From assembly GCF_945859705.1 (NCBI RefSeq), contig NC_079134.1, forward strand, positions 62,660,437 to 62,724,436: a DNA stretch of 64,000 nucleotides. The letters run 5' to 3'. Shown here piece after piece: positions 53,975-64,000 of the stretch; the first letter of the stretch is position 1; each line of letters starts with the position of its first letter. The notes under the pieces are model-generated. The model saw nothing but the letters and a program-made list of their open reading frames with translations. It had not been told where the DNA came from and did not search any database. The position numbers were made by a program, and so were the translations under genes. The stretch comes from Episyrphus balteatus (Eukaryota > Arthropoda > Insecta > Diptera > Syrphidae).

Positions 53975-54489
53975 TATATTAGACTGGGCCAAAAAAATAA
54001 AGTTACTTCGAAAATCTTGTTCAGGATGATGAAAAAAAATTTGGTGAAAATTTGAGCCGTTAAAAATAATTTTAAGAGGGTTATCATCGATGTTTTTTAT
54101 TTTTATACATGATATGATGTGTTACAACAGAACTGCTAGACGATCAAAGTAAAAAAAATGTCTGTTCATTTTTTCTTATATAAAATTAAATTTCCTACGA
54201 AAAAACATCTGATTGAATCTTTTCGTCAGACGAGCCGTATTCGAGTTATTAAGCTTTTTAAATCGAAGTGTTTTTTCAATTTGACTGTTTCACTTTGGAA
54301 TTTTGTGATGAGCAAATAAGTGAATAGAAAAATAAAACCACGACAGATTCTTATAGGAAATTTAATTCTCTACAAAAAAGGTCTCCTAGTAATTTTCCCT
54401 AAATTGAGTTCTGAAGAAGTTATTCACGATTTAAATCGAGGAAAAAATTAAAAAATCAATTTTTAAATCGTGAATAACTTCTTCAGAAC
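53975..54489. other. Gene-free; diverged repeat with TAGGAAATTTAATTCTCTAC motif
   Basis: Similar in wording (TGGGCCAAAAAAAT start, then a TTCTTATAGGAAATTTAATT block near 54346 and the complement near 54180) to the MITE at 61523-62309. ATCGTGAATAACTTCTTCAG-type segments near 54415 and 54465 form an inverted pair. Confidence 0.45.
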
Positions 54490-54966
54490 GCGATACAAGA
54501 AATAAAAGCTCACATAGAGGCAAACGATGAAAAACAACAACTGAAAGAGACAATGTGTGATGCAATCATACACGGTGTCCCTTCGATAGTAAATGAAAAC
54601 TTACAATGCATCTTTAATCGGCTTTGTGCCACCTTAACTCTAAAACCACCAATGATAAAAACTATTTACCACCTTAAAACAAAAACAAACTCGAACGCGC
54701 CACCAGTCATAGTAAAATTTTTCACGCTGAATATTAAGAGTTTAGTTTTAAGACCGATCGCCATCTTCCGAAAAAGAACTAAAGCTCCGCTTTGCCTTCG
54801 ACATCTTGGCATGAATGAAAACTCAAATAACAGGTCTTTTGTTTATGTCAACGAGTGTCTAACGCTAAAAAATCATGCTCTTCTTCAAAGCGCTCTTATA
54901 TTGAAACGAGAGAATAAACTGTTATCAACATTTACTTTCCGTGGTTTCATCTATGTAGGAGGTTGA
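54490..54966 (+). pseudogene. LINE ORF1 (gag-like) C-terminal fragment
   Basis: About 158 codons, open from 54490 upstream of the first ATG (54553). The pattern CDAIIHGVPSIVNENLQCIFNRLCATL, a middle PPVIVKFFTLNIKSLVLR strand, then LCLRHLGMN and VYVNECLTLKNHALLQSALILKRENKL is that of the RNA-recognition-like gag core found in CR1/L2/Jockey-group LINEs (I-x-G-x-P near the start, Y-x-N-E-x-L-T near the end). The C-terminal strand is kept, the N-terminal coiled coil is lost. An endonuclease fragment follows 140 bp downstream in order, supporting one LINE. Confidence 0.55.
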
Positions 54967-55105
54967 TTTGGGATCTCCTATTCTTAATTTTTGAGAATGG
55001 TTAATTTAGATGAACAACAGTACAGAGACTCGCCAGATGTTTTAGGTTCAAATCATACAGTACGTGCAGTGATTAATGTATGTAATGTGTAGTCGGCATA
55101 CTGGA

Positions 55106-55288
55106 TTGCAAATTTGTCATTTAAACGCACAAAGCATATTTCCGAAACTTGAAGAATTTAGGTTTTTATTTGAAGGTTCTATGGTTCATGTGATTGGTGT
55201 TTCAGAGACTTGGCTATCAAGCAACTAAAACAATGATCTTTGTTCTTTGAGCGGCTTTCATAAGCCTTTTAGGTGTGATAGGGTTGTT
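55106..55288 (+). pseudogene. LINE APE endonuclease N-terminal fragment
   Basis: Reads ICHLNAQSIFPKLEEFRFLF, then VHVIGVSETWLSSN, the first strands of an APE endonuclease with the catalytic N and E. An in-frame stop follows at once, and similarity ends near 55288 (GFHKPFRCDRV). Nothing of RT follows; the sequence changes to an unrelated repeat. Confidence 0.6.
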
Positions 55289-56540
55289 TTCTAAAACTAT
55301 CAAAAATACTTTTTTACTATTTTAGCCCTAACTCGGTTATTTGATTCACAAAATCAAAGTGGGTTACATTTTATTTTAGGTAATTAAATTGTCTATAAGA
55401 TTGATTATGAAGACTTTTGCGTAAAAGTCAATTGTTAAAGAGTTATAGCACTGTTAAGTGACAAGAAACTGAAAATATTGCAAAATCCGAAATTTTACAT
55501 GTTTTTGGAAGCTTCATAACTTCGTTGTTTTTGGATGTATAAAAATACTACCAAGGTCATTTTCGTAGGAAATTATGTTTTCTACAAGTCTACCAACAAC
55601 TTTTTTTCAATAAAATGCACCAGAAGAAAGTTATGGGCATAAAAGTGAAAAAAGTGCCAGATTTCTATGGTTTTTCGGTGATGCTGAAGGGGGCGGAGGG
55701 GGCGTGGTTGTGGAAATTTGGTTTTTCTATCTACTAACCATACCTAACAACATATCAAAAATTTAGAACTACCGGACCTTTTGTAGGGTAACCCCCTTTT
55801 TTTTAGCTTCATTTATTGGACTATAATTGCTATAATGATTTTTAATTTAAAATTATAAAGTGTTTTTTATTGCAAAACTATTTTCATTCAGGGAATTCAG
55901 ATTAACTTGGTCTTAGTTCCATGAGCAAAGATGTGCCATCTGCCATAAAATAACCTAAGATTGTTTTTTAAATGCCGCTGTCCGCTTTATTTTATGCAAA
56001 ATGCATGACCGGACCCACAGCCATTATGTGGATCTGGGCGGTTACATAAAATATTTGATATCTTGGATGGGTCTTTGATTTGGATTTATAAGATGTGAAA
56101 TTCTTGCAGAGCCTATAGTGAGCTAATTCACAAATAAAGTGCACTAACAATGCATTTTTTTAAATGACTTTTTCGATTATCAAAAAATGAAACAAGACGA
56201 CACATCTTAAATGAAATTTTGTTCCTTAGAAAAAATTTGTCAATTGAGGTAGAAATAGGTTGCTACGTAGCAGATACATCAAAATAAATTAATGAAGTAG
56301 ATCTGCTATATATGAAGTAAATACTCATCTCTGATCCAAGGCTTCAAAATAACTGGCATTTGTCCATATACCAGCAAGCAGCAGCTTGCCGTCGAACTGG
56401 GACGTAGTGGTAGGTACTAGGTACGTCCCAAGGAATTGAAAAATGGTCATGTAACTATATTACTATATATACCTATGTAACTATATTATCTATATTATAT
56501 ATACTATATATAACTATGTAACTATATTATCTGTGGTACT
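55289..56540. other. Gene-free repeat DNA with an AT microsatellite-like stretch
   Basis: Near 55575-55600 an ATTTTCGTAGGAAATTATG motif of the TAGGAAATT family occurs. Between 56450 and 56535 the DNA is (TA)n-like with ACTATATTA repeats. No coding frame. Confidence 0.45.
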
Positions 56541-57112
56541 ATGATAATCGTTTGATTTCAACTCGTTAATGCTTACGACTGTCATTTGCCTATCGTTTGA
56601 CCTTCGTTCTCGTTTGTCTTGTTTAGAAAAAAAATTTGTCAAACTTCGAATCCAATTTTAATTCCACTGATTGCAATCAACATATAAAAATATAAACATA
56701 CTCAAATATTAAAACAAAGAAGTAAATTTCTTACTGCTATAAAAACACCACATCGCAACAAAACGATAAAGCAAACAATTGATCTCAATCTTCATGGCCA
56801 ATTGGCAATGGCAGAGATAAAGTTCTCGGAAAGATGATTTTCTTCTTTAAATTCATAAAATAAATAGTCGAAATCACAAATTATGTCTATAACTTCAATT
56901 TTATTATGCTTTTGAATAGAAAATATTATTAAAAAGCACAAAAAAAGTAAAAGAAAATTTTTTTCACACCCAAGATTTTGTTTATTTACTTATTTTTTGA
57001 CAACTTTTCATTTGTGTGAAGTTGGTACGCTTGAAAAAAAACATGGATTCATTATCGTTGTACTAAATTGCTGTTTTGCCTTTCGTTTCGTAATACGAAA
57101 AAGGGCTCTTGG
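56541..57112 (+). mobile_element. Diverged relative of the Harbinger-like element at 8325-9115
   Basis: Shared phrases in the same order: ACGACTGTCATTTGCCTATCGTTTG near the left end, and GTGTGAAGTTGGTACGCTTG then ATTATCGTTGTAC near the right end. The termini are not conserved enough to set the boundaries. Confidence 0.4.
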
Positions 57113-57559
57113 TTAGGCACATAACTTTGTTTGTGTATTCATTGGCAAAAGAAAAAAAAAGAGGAAACCAACGGACACTTGTGTGCACTTGAATGCACAT
57201 GCGCAATGAGTAATCTTTGAAAATCTTTAAAAAAAAAACACACTATTGAAACTGGTTCACTGCTTTGTGATAACTCCCATTTTAGTTTTCCGGAAAAATG
57301 GACCTTGAGCTCGGCCATTTTTGAGTTTTGGTAAAAATAATTGAGGTGAAACTTTTAAAGATTTTATTTTCCACAACTTTTACTTTAATAAATTATTTTT
57401 ATGACCCATATTTTTCGAGTTAATTTTAAAATACTGTTCCCTTACTCAGCTTAAACGGCTAAAACTTTATACCCTCTTTGAGTAGGGTAGGGGGGTGCGC
57501 ACTTTAGATGAAACACCAAATAAAACAATAACAAACAGAATTTAACTACTTTTTTTATA
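57113..57559. other. Gene-free region
   Basis: AT-rich, no recognisable content. Confidence 0.4.
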
Positions 57560-57856
57560 TATATTTTTTATTTTATAATCAAAGCAATAAAAAAAAAACT
57601 TAAAAGTGGTAACAAAAAAGCACTAATTCATTAGTTATAAACAAAAGAACACATTAGCTCATTAGCGCACTCTTATATATACCATTGCGTAAGAGTGGTG
57701 TTTTTATCAGCCCAATTTTGTTATATATCAGGTGACAAGCCACATTAATTTCTTGAATGCGCAAATTAAATAAAAAAAACTGGCAGCCACCGGGGATCGA
57801 ACCTACAACTGTTGGGTTACTAGGCCAGTGCTCAACCACTGTGCTATCTGACAGTC
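57560..57856 (-). repeat. tRNA-derived SINE (tRNA-Thr-like head)
   Basis: On the minus strand, GATAGCACAGTGGTTGAGC (57830-57848) is an A box and GGTTCGATCCCCGG (57790-57803) a B box. The anticodon-loop position would read AGT. Acceptor strands do not pair. A tRNA-unrelated body and a T-rich 3' end near 57565 follow, which fits a SINE and not a tRNA gene. Confidence 0.6.
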
Positions 57857-57898
57857 TGGAAGGTTCAACAAACGGACCGGTTCCCCCCGCTTCCCGAT

Positions 57899-58252
57899 TT
57901 GTCTGAAGCAGTTGCTGAAACTTTTGCCTTTTCCCCGATGGAAACTGAAACAAACGTCTCAACAGTTATACCACCTATTTTAAAGCTTATTTCCAAGCGT
58001 AAAACTATTTTCCTTTCGCGATTTGATGCATCGAAAACTGAAGATAATATTGTAAATTACATAAAAGCTTTTACAAAAATCGAAAATTTAAATAAAATAG
58101 CATGTACTAAGTTTAAATTTAAAAATGAAAGGGAAATAGCTTCATTTAAAGTTAAAACGCCTCGTTATCTGTTTAATTTAGTTATAAATCCTAGAATGTG
58201 GCCTGAAAATACAGTTGTTCGCGAGTTCGAAGATCGTTCGCGCGGTCCGTGA
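57899..58252 (+). pseudogene. LINE ORF1 (gag-like) C-terminal part
   Basis: A 117-codon frame with KTIFLSRFDASKTEDNIVNYIKA, then CTKFKFKNEREIASFKVKTPR and NPRMWPENTVVREFEDR. This RRM-like module (FxSRFxxxTxxxxVxxYI ... SFKVxxP ... WPxxxxVRxF) ends ORF1 of many insect LINEs of the CR1/Jockey group. The N-terminal part is missing, replaced by the SINE-containing sequence at 57560-57856. The stop is TGA at 58250-58252. Confidence 0.65.
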
Positions 58253-58350
58253 AACACTGTTGATCCTGAAAAACTTTGTATCACAGTTAATAATTCAAAA
58301 AACTAGTAAGCCTCAAAACTCTGTCTATTTACTACCATAATACAAGTGGA

Positions 58351-59233
58351 ATGAAATCTAAACTGAACGAAATGTATCTTAAATCCTTTAATTTGGAATA
58401 TGATGCCTTAGTTTTAACCGAGACATGGCTGAATGATACTGTTGGTGATAATAATATCTTGTGTAGTGACTATACTGTTTTTCGCAAAGATCGAAGTGCT
58501 CAAACGAGTGATAAGAGTGAAGGTGCACCACCACCTCATTGCCCTTAAATCTTCCCTGCAATCTATTGAAATAACTGCTCTGTATACAGATATTGAGTTC
58601 ATCAGTGTAAAAACCACCATCCATGGAAAACAATTTTAGTTTACTTGTTCTTACATCCCACCCAAATCATCTTCTGAAATATATAAAAAGCACGCGTAAT
58701 CGATTTCACATGCTATCAAACAATCTTCCGACGCGGTATTGTTTATTTTAGGTAATTTTAATATGCCAAAAGTTAATTGGATTCCTGACCCCGAAGCCGG
58801 CTCTTATCTTATTCCTGTTTTACCTGAAACTCTGAATGAAGATTGTTATTCCTTTGTTGATGAATGTTGTGTTAACGGTATTGTTCAAATTAATTATATA
58901 ACAAATATTAATGAGAGATCTTTGGATCTAGTGTTTACTGATTTGCCTGAAATAACATCTTTGGAAAAATCTGATAACTTCCTGTTTGCTGAATCGGAAC
59001 ATCACTCTCCTATTCATATTAAATATTTTGTTGACAACATTATAAAATCTCAAAAAACTGCAAGATCCTATAAGCTTGACTTGAAAAAAGTAAACGAGCC
59101 TCTGTTTTTAAATCTTTTTCAATCATATGATTGGGAAAATATGTTTGTGAACTCAGATGTAAATGCTTGTTGTGCTGCCTTTTATGTACACTTACAGAAT
59201 TATTTGCCTGTCTGTACTCTGTTGATGACTTAA
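58351..59233 (+). pseudogene. LINE APE endonuclease
   Basis: Starts near KLNEMYLKSF and includes YDALVLTETWLND with the catalytic Glu. A frameshift near 58525 is followed by a strand (HHHLIALKSSLQSIEI) in another frame, then from 58739 ILGNFNMPKVNWIPD, the G-D/N-F-N motif, and later RSLDLVFTDLPEI and ESEHHSPI, where the final S-D-H motif is replaced by S-E-H-H. The stop is at 59231-59233. At least one frameshift and one altered catalytic motif. Confidence 0.68.
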
Positions 59234-59481
59234 AATAAAATCTTCATACATGAATTATGTGAGAAGAATTCAACATAAAATTTCGGGAATTCCCAAGTCA
59301 TTTTTGAATTTTGTTTAAAACTAAGAGGAAAGAATCCAAATTTCCAGCTACAATGAACTTCTGTGATAACACTTCTAGTGAGACTGATACAATCTGTGAT
59401 ATGTTTGCTGACTTCTTTTAAAACGTTTACAAATTACCTGATTCCTGTGATAATAAGAACTGTGATACCTCAAATAACAAT

Positions 59482-59663
59482 GTGCAATATTACCCTCAAC
59501 TAAATTTTTCCGTCCCTATAATAAGTGAAACTGTGATAAAAGATTATATTTTAAATATGAAAAATTCAATGTTCTACGGACCTGACGAAATTCCTTCCTG
59601 TATAGTGAACAAATTTATGTCTGTTCTTGTATGCCCATTGTGTTATTTATATAATTTACCTTT
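59482..59663 (+). pseudogene. LINE reverse transcriptase fragment 1
   Basis: Contains VIKDYILNMKNSMFYGPDEIPSC (the K-S-x-G-x-D-x-I-P box) and CPLCYLYNLPLK. It is then cut by the Penelope-like insertion; the frame continues at ~60076. Confidence 0.65.
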
Positions 59664-60075
59664 AAAAATCATCATCATCAAGAAGACATCGATAATATCA
59701 TCTGCGTATATAGTGTTTCCATAAATTAAAGTCTGTGATAAGAAATTGTGATAATAGCTCTAAGTTTTTGCTGTAGTGTTTTGTTTAGTTTTTCATGTTT
59801 ATTTATTAAATTATTTATTTAAAATTTTAAATTCAAACAACAATAATAAAAATGTAATAAAATTTAATTTTCACCACTAAAAGTAAGTTCCTATACAAAA
59901 ATTTAAATATGCTCCGTATGAATCTAATTTGTAATTGTATTTTTGGTTATATTAGTCAAATAAAAATCCCCTGAGGAAGCTGGAAAGAAACCGGCGAAAC
60001 GTAGGGTAACAAAAAGATGTTTCATTAATTGCATCCAAAAATAAAGATCATCAAAGCCCAAATAAAACCTAAAAA
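59664..60075 (+). mobile_element. Penelope-like tail inserted in the LINE RT
   Basis: An unrelated AT-rich block separates two halves of one RT motif region. It ends with a hammerhead-like core (59971-59999), as do Penelope pseudo-LTRs. ATCATCA occurs near both ends (59669-59682 and 60047-60053), a possible target duplication. Confidence 0.5.
59971..59999 (+). ncRNA. Hammerhead-ribozyme-like core 4
   Basis: CTGAGGA, a 5-bp stem GCTGG/CCGGC with one G-U pair, then GAAA. Directly after comes CGTA followed by GGG, which can pair with CCC immediately before CTGAGGA (59968-59970), placing a GTA cleavage triplet correctly. Confidence 0.6.
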
Positions 60076-60770
60076 CTTTAAAAAATCAGTTTTTCCGGAA
60101 ATGTGGAAATCTTCATTTATTTTACCCTTGTACAAAAAAGGAAATAAATCCAATACTGAAAATGACAGAGGTATTGCTAAACTGTCTTGTATCCCAAAAA
60201 TGTTTGAAAACATCATGTGTGACGTCTTAAAAAGTAACTGGAATTAATTAATTAATCCTTATCAATTTAAATTTATCAAAATGTAAGGTTATAACCTTTA
60301 CTCGTAAGCTTTCTCCTTTGATAACGAATTATACCATTGCTCATAAATCATTGGAACGTGTCAGTTATTTTTGTGATCTTGGCGTTATTTTGGATGCTAA
60401 ATTAACTTTCAAAAACCATTGTTACTATTTAATAAACAATGCAAATCGTAAACTTGGTTGCATACGACGCACGGTGGGCAACAAATTTTAACGACCCACA
60501 AATACTTAAAACTTTATACTGTGCTCTTGTGAGATCTGGGCTTGAATATTGCAGCAGTGTATGGTGTCCACATTACACATCAAATATAAATCAAATCTAT
60601 TCAGAAAAAGTTTTTACTGTTTGCGCTTCGAAATCTACCTTGGAACAGAGATGTTAAACTACCACCTTATACACATCGTTTAAAATTAATAGATCTTGAT
60701 GCTTTAAGTAAAAGAAGAACCATTATAAATGTCCTTTTTGTGTTTAATTTATTGACAAAAAAAGTTACCT
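60076..60770 (+). pseudogene. LINE reverse transcriptase fragments 2 and C-terminal domain
   Basis: After the insertion the RT resumes with FPEMWKSSFILPLYKKGNKS and DRGIAKLSCIPKMFE (to 60247). The palm with YADD is absent, and the next readable part is the C-terminal region: VSYFCDLGVILDAKLTFKNH near 60360, then LKTLYCALVRSGLEYCSSVW near 60510, then LPPYTHRLKLIDLDALSKRR near 60660, scattered over three frames. So about 150 codons including the active site are deleted near 60250-60290. Confidence 0.68.
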
Positions 60771-61039
60771 AACTCAAGTTGTGTAAAATCAACATATGTA
60801 AATGTCGCAAGTAGATCTTTTCGAAATTATGAACTTTTAAATTTAAGATTTAACAGAACTGTATATGGTCAGCATGAACCCCTCTTTGCAGCATGCGTCG
60901 ATTTTAATATTTAAAGCGATTATATTAATTTTAATAATAATTCAAACAATCTAAAAATATTGTTGAAAAATGTAATTGAATGAAAATTTGTAAATAGGCT
61001 ATATAGGCTATATTTTGTAGCTAAATAAATAAATAAATC

Positions 61040-61522
61040 TCACTGTTGGAAATGAGTATGATAAACTGCAAGTAAAGCTAAAGTGTGACTATAATTTTAA
61101 AATTTTTATTTTTGGTCGGTATTTTAAGGTGAACATTCACATTAAAATAAGATGAAGTTCACATTAATTTTAACTGAGTTTAAGTGATATCACTTTATTT
61201 TAAGCGGATATAATCTTTTTTCAAGGTGGTGAAATTTAATGTCCGCATCATCTTATTTAAAGGTGACACTTTTTTCTCCGTGTACCAATTACCATTCTGC
61301 TATTCGTCGCGGGGGAATCCAAACTCACGTCGTCGGTAATATCGGTAATGTTGTTCGGTATTCCACTATTCACGTGAATGAACTTGCTCCATACATTTTC
61401 AGTCCGCATACAAAATATTGCGGATCTGTAACTTTTGGTTGTAAAAATGCATTCAACATCGTTTAAATTAACAGCCCTATTGTGCTATCCATCGCACACA
61501 CGGCAAAATTGATGATTTGGCT
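61040..61522. other. Gene-free region
   Basis: Contains a loose inverted pair (GTGAACATTCACATTAAAAT near 61129; ATCTTATTTAAAGGTGACAC near 61250). The 75-codon frame at 61239 has no recognisable domain. Confidence 0.4.
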
Positions 61523-62309
61523 GGGCAAAAAACGGTTTTTTGGACCTTCACTAGGGTGGGTCAAAAAAATCGAAATTCTTTTCTTTGATTTGGTACACCG
61601 AAAAATCGATTGCTAGACACTTCTAGAATATACACACCAAATATGAGCTCTTAATATTAATGGGAAGGTCCTCCGCTTCGCAATTTTCCATTTTTACATC
61701 AAGCTTCTACTAAAAAAAAATTACTTTTTTAAAAATCGACTTTTTAGCAGTTTTTCTTTACATATTCTTGTAGGAAATTGAACGCTCTACAAAAAAGGCC
61801 TTACACACTTTTTTCGTGCATCTATCCGTTTAATAGATATTTGAGGTCCAAAAATCGAGAAAATCCTTCAAAATTAGTTTTTTGTTCTTAATTTTTTAAC
61901 AAATTGAAAAATTATAATAATCAATAGCGCAAGACATATTCTTGTAGGAAATAGATTGTTCCACAAAAAATTAATCTAACGTTTCTAAGGATATTCGAGG
62001 TCAAAGTTAAAAAAAAATTATAAACACATTTTTTACTTTTCAAAAATTTCTAATTCACTGAAAACTCATTATTTTCAAATGCGCAAGATATATTCTTGTA
62101 GGGGCTTAAACGTTCTACAAAAAATTCCTTGGAATCAAATTGATTGCTTTAGCCGTTTAAAAGATAATCGTATCCAAATCGCAATGCATACGAGTCATAA
62201 GAAAACTACTGAAATCAGTGGGCATTGGTCAAAAATCAAAAATGGGTAAAAATTTGACGAAGCTAGAATTTTTTCAATGGCTGAAGGTCCAAAAAACCGT
62301 TTTTTGCCC
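61523..62309. mobile_element. 787-bp MITE with GGGCAAAAAACGGTTTTTTG ends
   Basis: A perfect 28-bp terminal inverted repeat beginning GGGCAAAAAACGGTTTTTTG is complemented exactly at 62282-62309. The interior repeats a TATTCTTGTAGGAAAT block three times. No transposase; target duplication not evident. Confidence 0.85.
61740..62120 (+). repeat. Three degenerate ~160-bp repeats inside the MITE
   Basis: Each unit carries (C/T)ATATTCTTGTAGG followed within ~20 bp by CTACAAAAAA or CCACAAAAAA; the units start near 61762, 61937 and 62091. Confidence 0.7.
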
Positions 62310-62586
62310 CTAATAGATTTTGGTGGTGTTAGGGACTTTTTAAATACCGTTTTGTAATCAGTGCGACTAGCTCTACAAAACGTGATAGGTCTCTGCTCGC
62401 GTAAATTTTGAGTGTTACACAGTGTAATGTTGTACCGCTATTCACTTTTTTGCTAGAAGCCTCGGTACTTGATGAATGCATTTTGTTTGTCATGCACCTC
62501 AGTTAGATATGCGCGGCGATCGTGTTCTTATCACTGTTTACTTAAAGTAAAAGAGAATAAGAATACCAGACACAACGCCAAATTAC
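62310..62586. other. Gene-free; possibly the continuation of the LINE below
   Basis: A short frame at 62469-62693 overlaps the LINE frame and is probably spurious. Confidence 0.35.
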
Positions 62587-63216
62587 ATGCTTCGTATCGA
62601 AACCGGATTGTCACCACTGAACCTTACATCACTAAAGATGCATTTCAACTACATTGTCAAACTCATGAACAGCCACAACGACAAAATTGCTAGGAAAATT
62701 GCAGTCAATATTATATGGTCCCAAAGTTCTTGGTTTGACGAATGGAAAAATTTATCAGACATGTGTAAAATACCGTTCAGTTTGACGTTGGAAAATGTGG
62801 CATTTCTCTGTAATCTACTTGAAAGGCTCCATTACAAAGCAAGAGATAACAGTGTAGAGCAGGCGAGAAGTTCACTTCACAGGGAAGTATATTCAAAACT
62901 GAAGTACGATCTATGTGAAGGCAACTATTTCAATGACAGCTTTAACTTCGAACAAATATATTTCATATTCAGAGCAAGAGGAGAATTGTTAGCATTGAAT
63001 TTCATACCGCATCGCGAAGACTTAGCTCTGAAATGCCCCTTATGCAATACTAACGAAAGGGAAAATATTGTTCATTTCATCGCAAGATGGCAACAAAACT
63101 ATTTGGATGAAACTGATCTTCTTGCAATTTTAAATGGGAAAAACTGGCACAAACTATCGCAATATATAAAAATATCATTAAGTTATAGAAACAAAATATT
63201 AAGAGAAGTCTTTTAA
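62587..63216 (+). pseudogene. Probable LINE ORF2 C-terminal domain
   Basis: A 209-codon frame with the layout of the C-terminus of some insect LINE polyproteins: an ETGLSPLNLTSLKMHFNYIV-like helical start, a long charged helical region, FRARGELLALNFIPH, then a zinc-binding-like CPLCNTNERENIVHF (C-x2-C-x7-H), where the fourth ligand is apparently replaced in the ARWQQN stretch, and a closing ILNGKNWHKLSQYIK helix. No RT motif lies in or before it, so it is a 5'-truncated copy or a deletion derivative. The sequence after the stop reaches a CTTAATCTAAACTTATCTAATC tail near 63386. It could instead be an unknown protein. The frame is uninterrupted. Confidence 0.5.
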
Positions 63217-64000
63217 AATTATATATTAAAAAGAAATAAAAATCAATTAATTTAAAAATTCATAAATGTAATCATTTAGCAAAGCTATCTTCTGGCTGAC
63301 GGCCCATCTGGACATGTCCTTAAAGATTTAAGTTAATTAAACAAAATGTTTTTGTAATTCTTTTTCTCGATGAATCAATAAATCTTAATCTAAACTTATC
63401 TAATCTTAAAGTATAACTTTTTGAATCTTATATATTTTAAAGAACCGCCTCTTAGAAGTAAAATCTTAGGTTTTTGGTAATTTTTTATAAATATAATTTA
63501 ATAATTATAATGTATTAAATAAGAACTAACAAATTAACTAGAAAATACGACTTTCATAGGCAACAAAGAAAAATTTCCAGGGAAATCCCTTTTTTAATTT
63601 TAATAATATTGTTCTTTAAGTCTTTTAGAAGGCACACACAAAATTTTAGCTATCACTTTTGATCACTTTGGAAGTTACCGTTGCTTTTGTGTACAGCTAT
63701 TGCGAAATCAATCTAAAATAGTTTCTTATGTACAAAAATTTTCAAATTTTTTTCAAAAATGATTGTGGTATGCCAAACGGCGAACGCGAAATTTGTGGTA
63801 CAAACTACGCGGCCCACAAAAACCGAAGGGGCATAAATTATATACCGACCGATAGCAAATGTTCCCTAGATGTGCAGAATGCATAATTTTTAAAGTTTTT
63901 ATTAACCGAAATAGCTAAATTGATTAAAATAAAATTCGATATTTTAGTAAAAAAAAAACAACAAAGCAAAACAAAAACAACTGGAAATATCTGTTGGAAA
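63217..64000. other. Gene-free AT-rich end of window
   Basis: Apart from the probable LINE tail to ~63410, no frame or repeat relation was recognised. Confidence 0.4.

Larger units (their letters stand above)
57899..61039 (+). mobile_element. CR1/Jockey-group LINE, 5'-truncated, split by a Penelope-like insertion
   Basis: The gag core, APE endonuclease, RT pieces and RT C-terminus appear in order on the plus strand, ending in an AAATAAATAAATAAAT tail, typical of LINEs with microsatellite 3' ends. Interrupted at ~59664-60075. All frames are broken. Confidence 0.75.

Noticed and set aside
57790..57848. Possible tRNA-Thr gene
   Set aside because: Good A and B boxes, but the acceptor strands do not pair and a SINE-like body follows.
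1..64000. A host gene or operon-like functional gene cluster
   Set aside because: Every frame with recognisable motifs belongs to a transposable element; no host-type exon structure was recognised by eye, though short exons could be missed without transcript data.

Overview
This window reads as intergenic or heterochromatin-like DNA of an insect, most likely a fly. The call rests on the repeat fauna: an errantivirus with an env gene, Jockey-, LOA- and CR1-group LINEs, a BEL/Pao element, Penelope-like elements, and Transib, hAT, pogo, Tc1/mariner-like and Harbinger-like DNA transposons. The sequence is AT-rich. I found no convincing host gene, no functional tRNA or rRNA gene, and nothing prokaryotic. 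Almost every long reading frame belongs to a transposable element, and only one of these (ORF1 of the full-length Jockey-like element) looks intact.

Layout. 1-5480: 3' two thirds of an errantivirus, broken by a DNA-transposon insertion, two frameshifts and two stops. 5549-11500: a 5.9 kb structure with ~965 bp inverted ends, holding two inverted Penelope-type tails with hammerhead-like ribozyme cores, an inverted pair of tRNA-SINEs, a Harbinger-like element and a GGGTCAATG MITE. 11679-14836: an element with CTACCCTTCAAG ends, split by Transib copy 1 and ending in a ~110 bp-arm palindrome. 15600-19500: Penelope, pogo-like and hAT pieces. 19501-31227: a Jockey-like LINE (copy 1) split by a 5.7 kb hAT-ended insertion with an 8-bp target duplication. 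24224-31409: an exact 3,333 bp + 3,333 bp inverted duplication. 31458-38750: a 3.65 kb direct tandem duplication of a LOA-type LINE fragment carrying a MITE and a hAT. 42044-46105: a BEL/Pao deletion derivative split by Transib copy 2. 46754-47217: a solo LTR. 47225-53972: a Tc1/mariner-like MITE split by a full-length Jockey-like LINE (48050-53912, minus strand). 54490-61039: two further LINE remnants, one split by a Penelope-like insertion. 61523-62309: a MITE with internal repeats. 62587-63216: a last LINE C-terminus.

The insertions nest, so relative ages can be read directly. In five cases (53-746, 21401-21914, 23752-29459, 43273-44657, 48050-53912) the pre-insertion site can be recognised from the target duplication together with reading-frame continuity, a sister copy, or the symmetry of the host element. 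The most notable items are the Transib pair with RAG-signal-like ends, the four hammerhead-like cores, the tRNA-like leader of the Jockey-like family, and the coupled inverted and tandem duplications whose breakpoints lie about 50 bp apart.

All family names come from motifs read by eye. No database search was possible.
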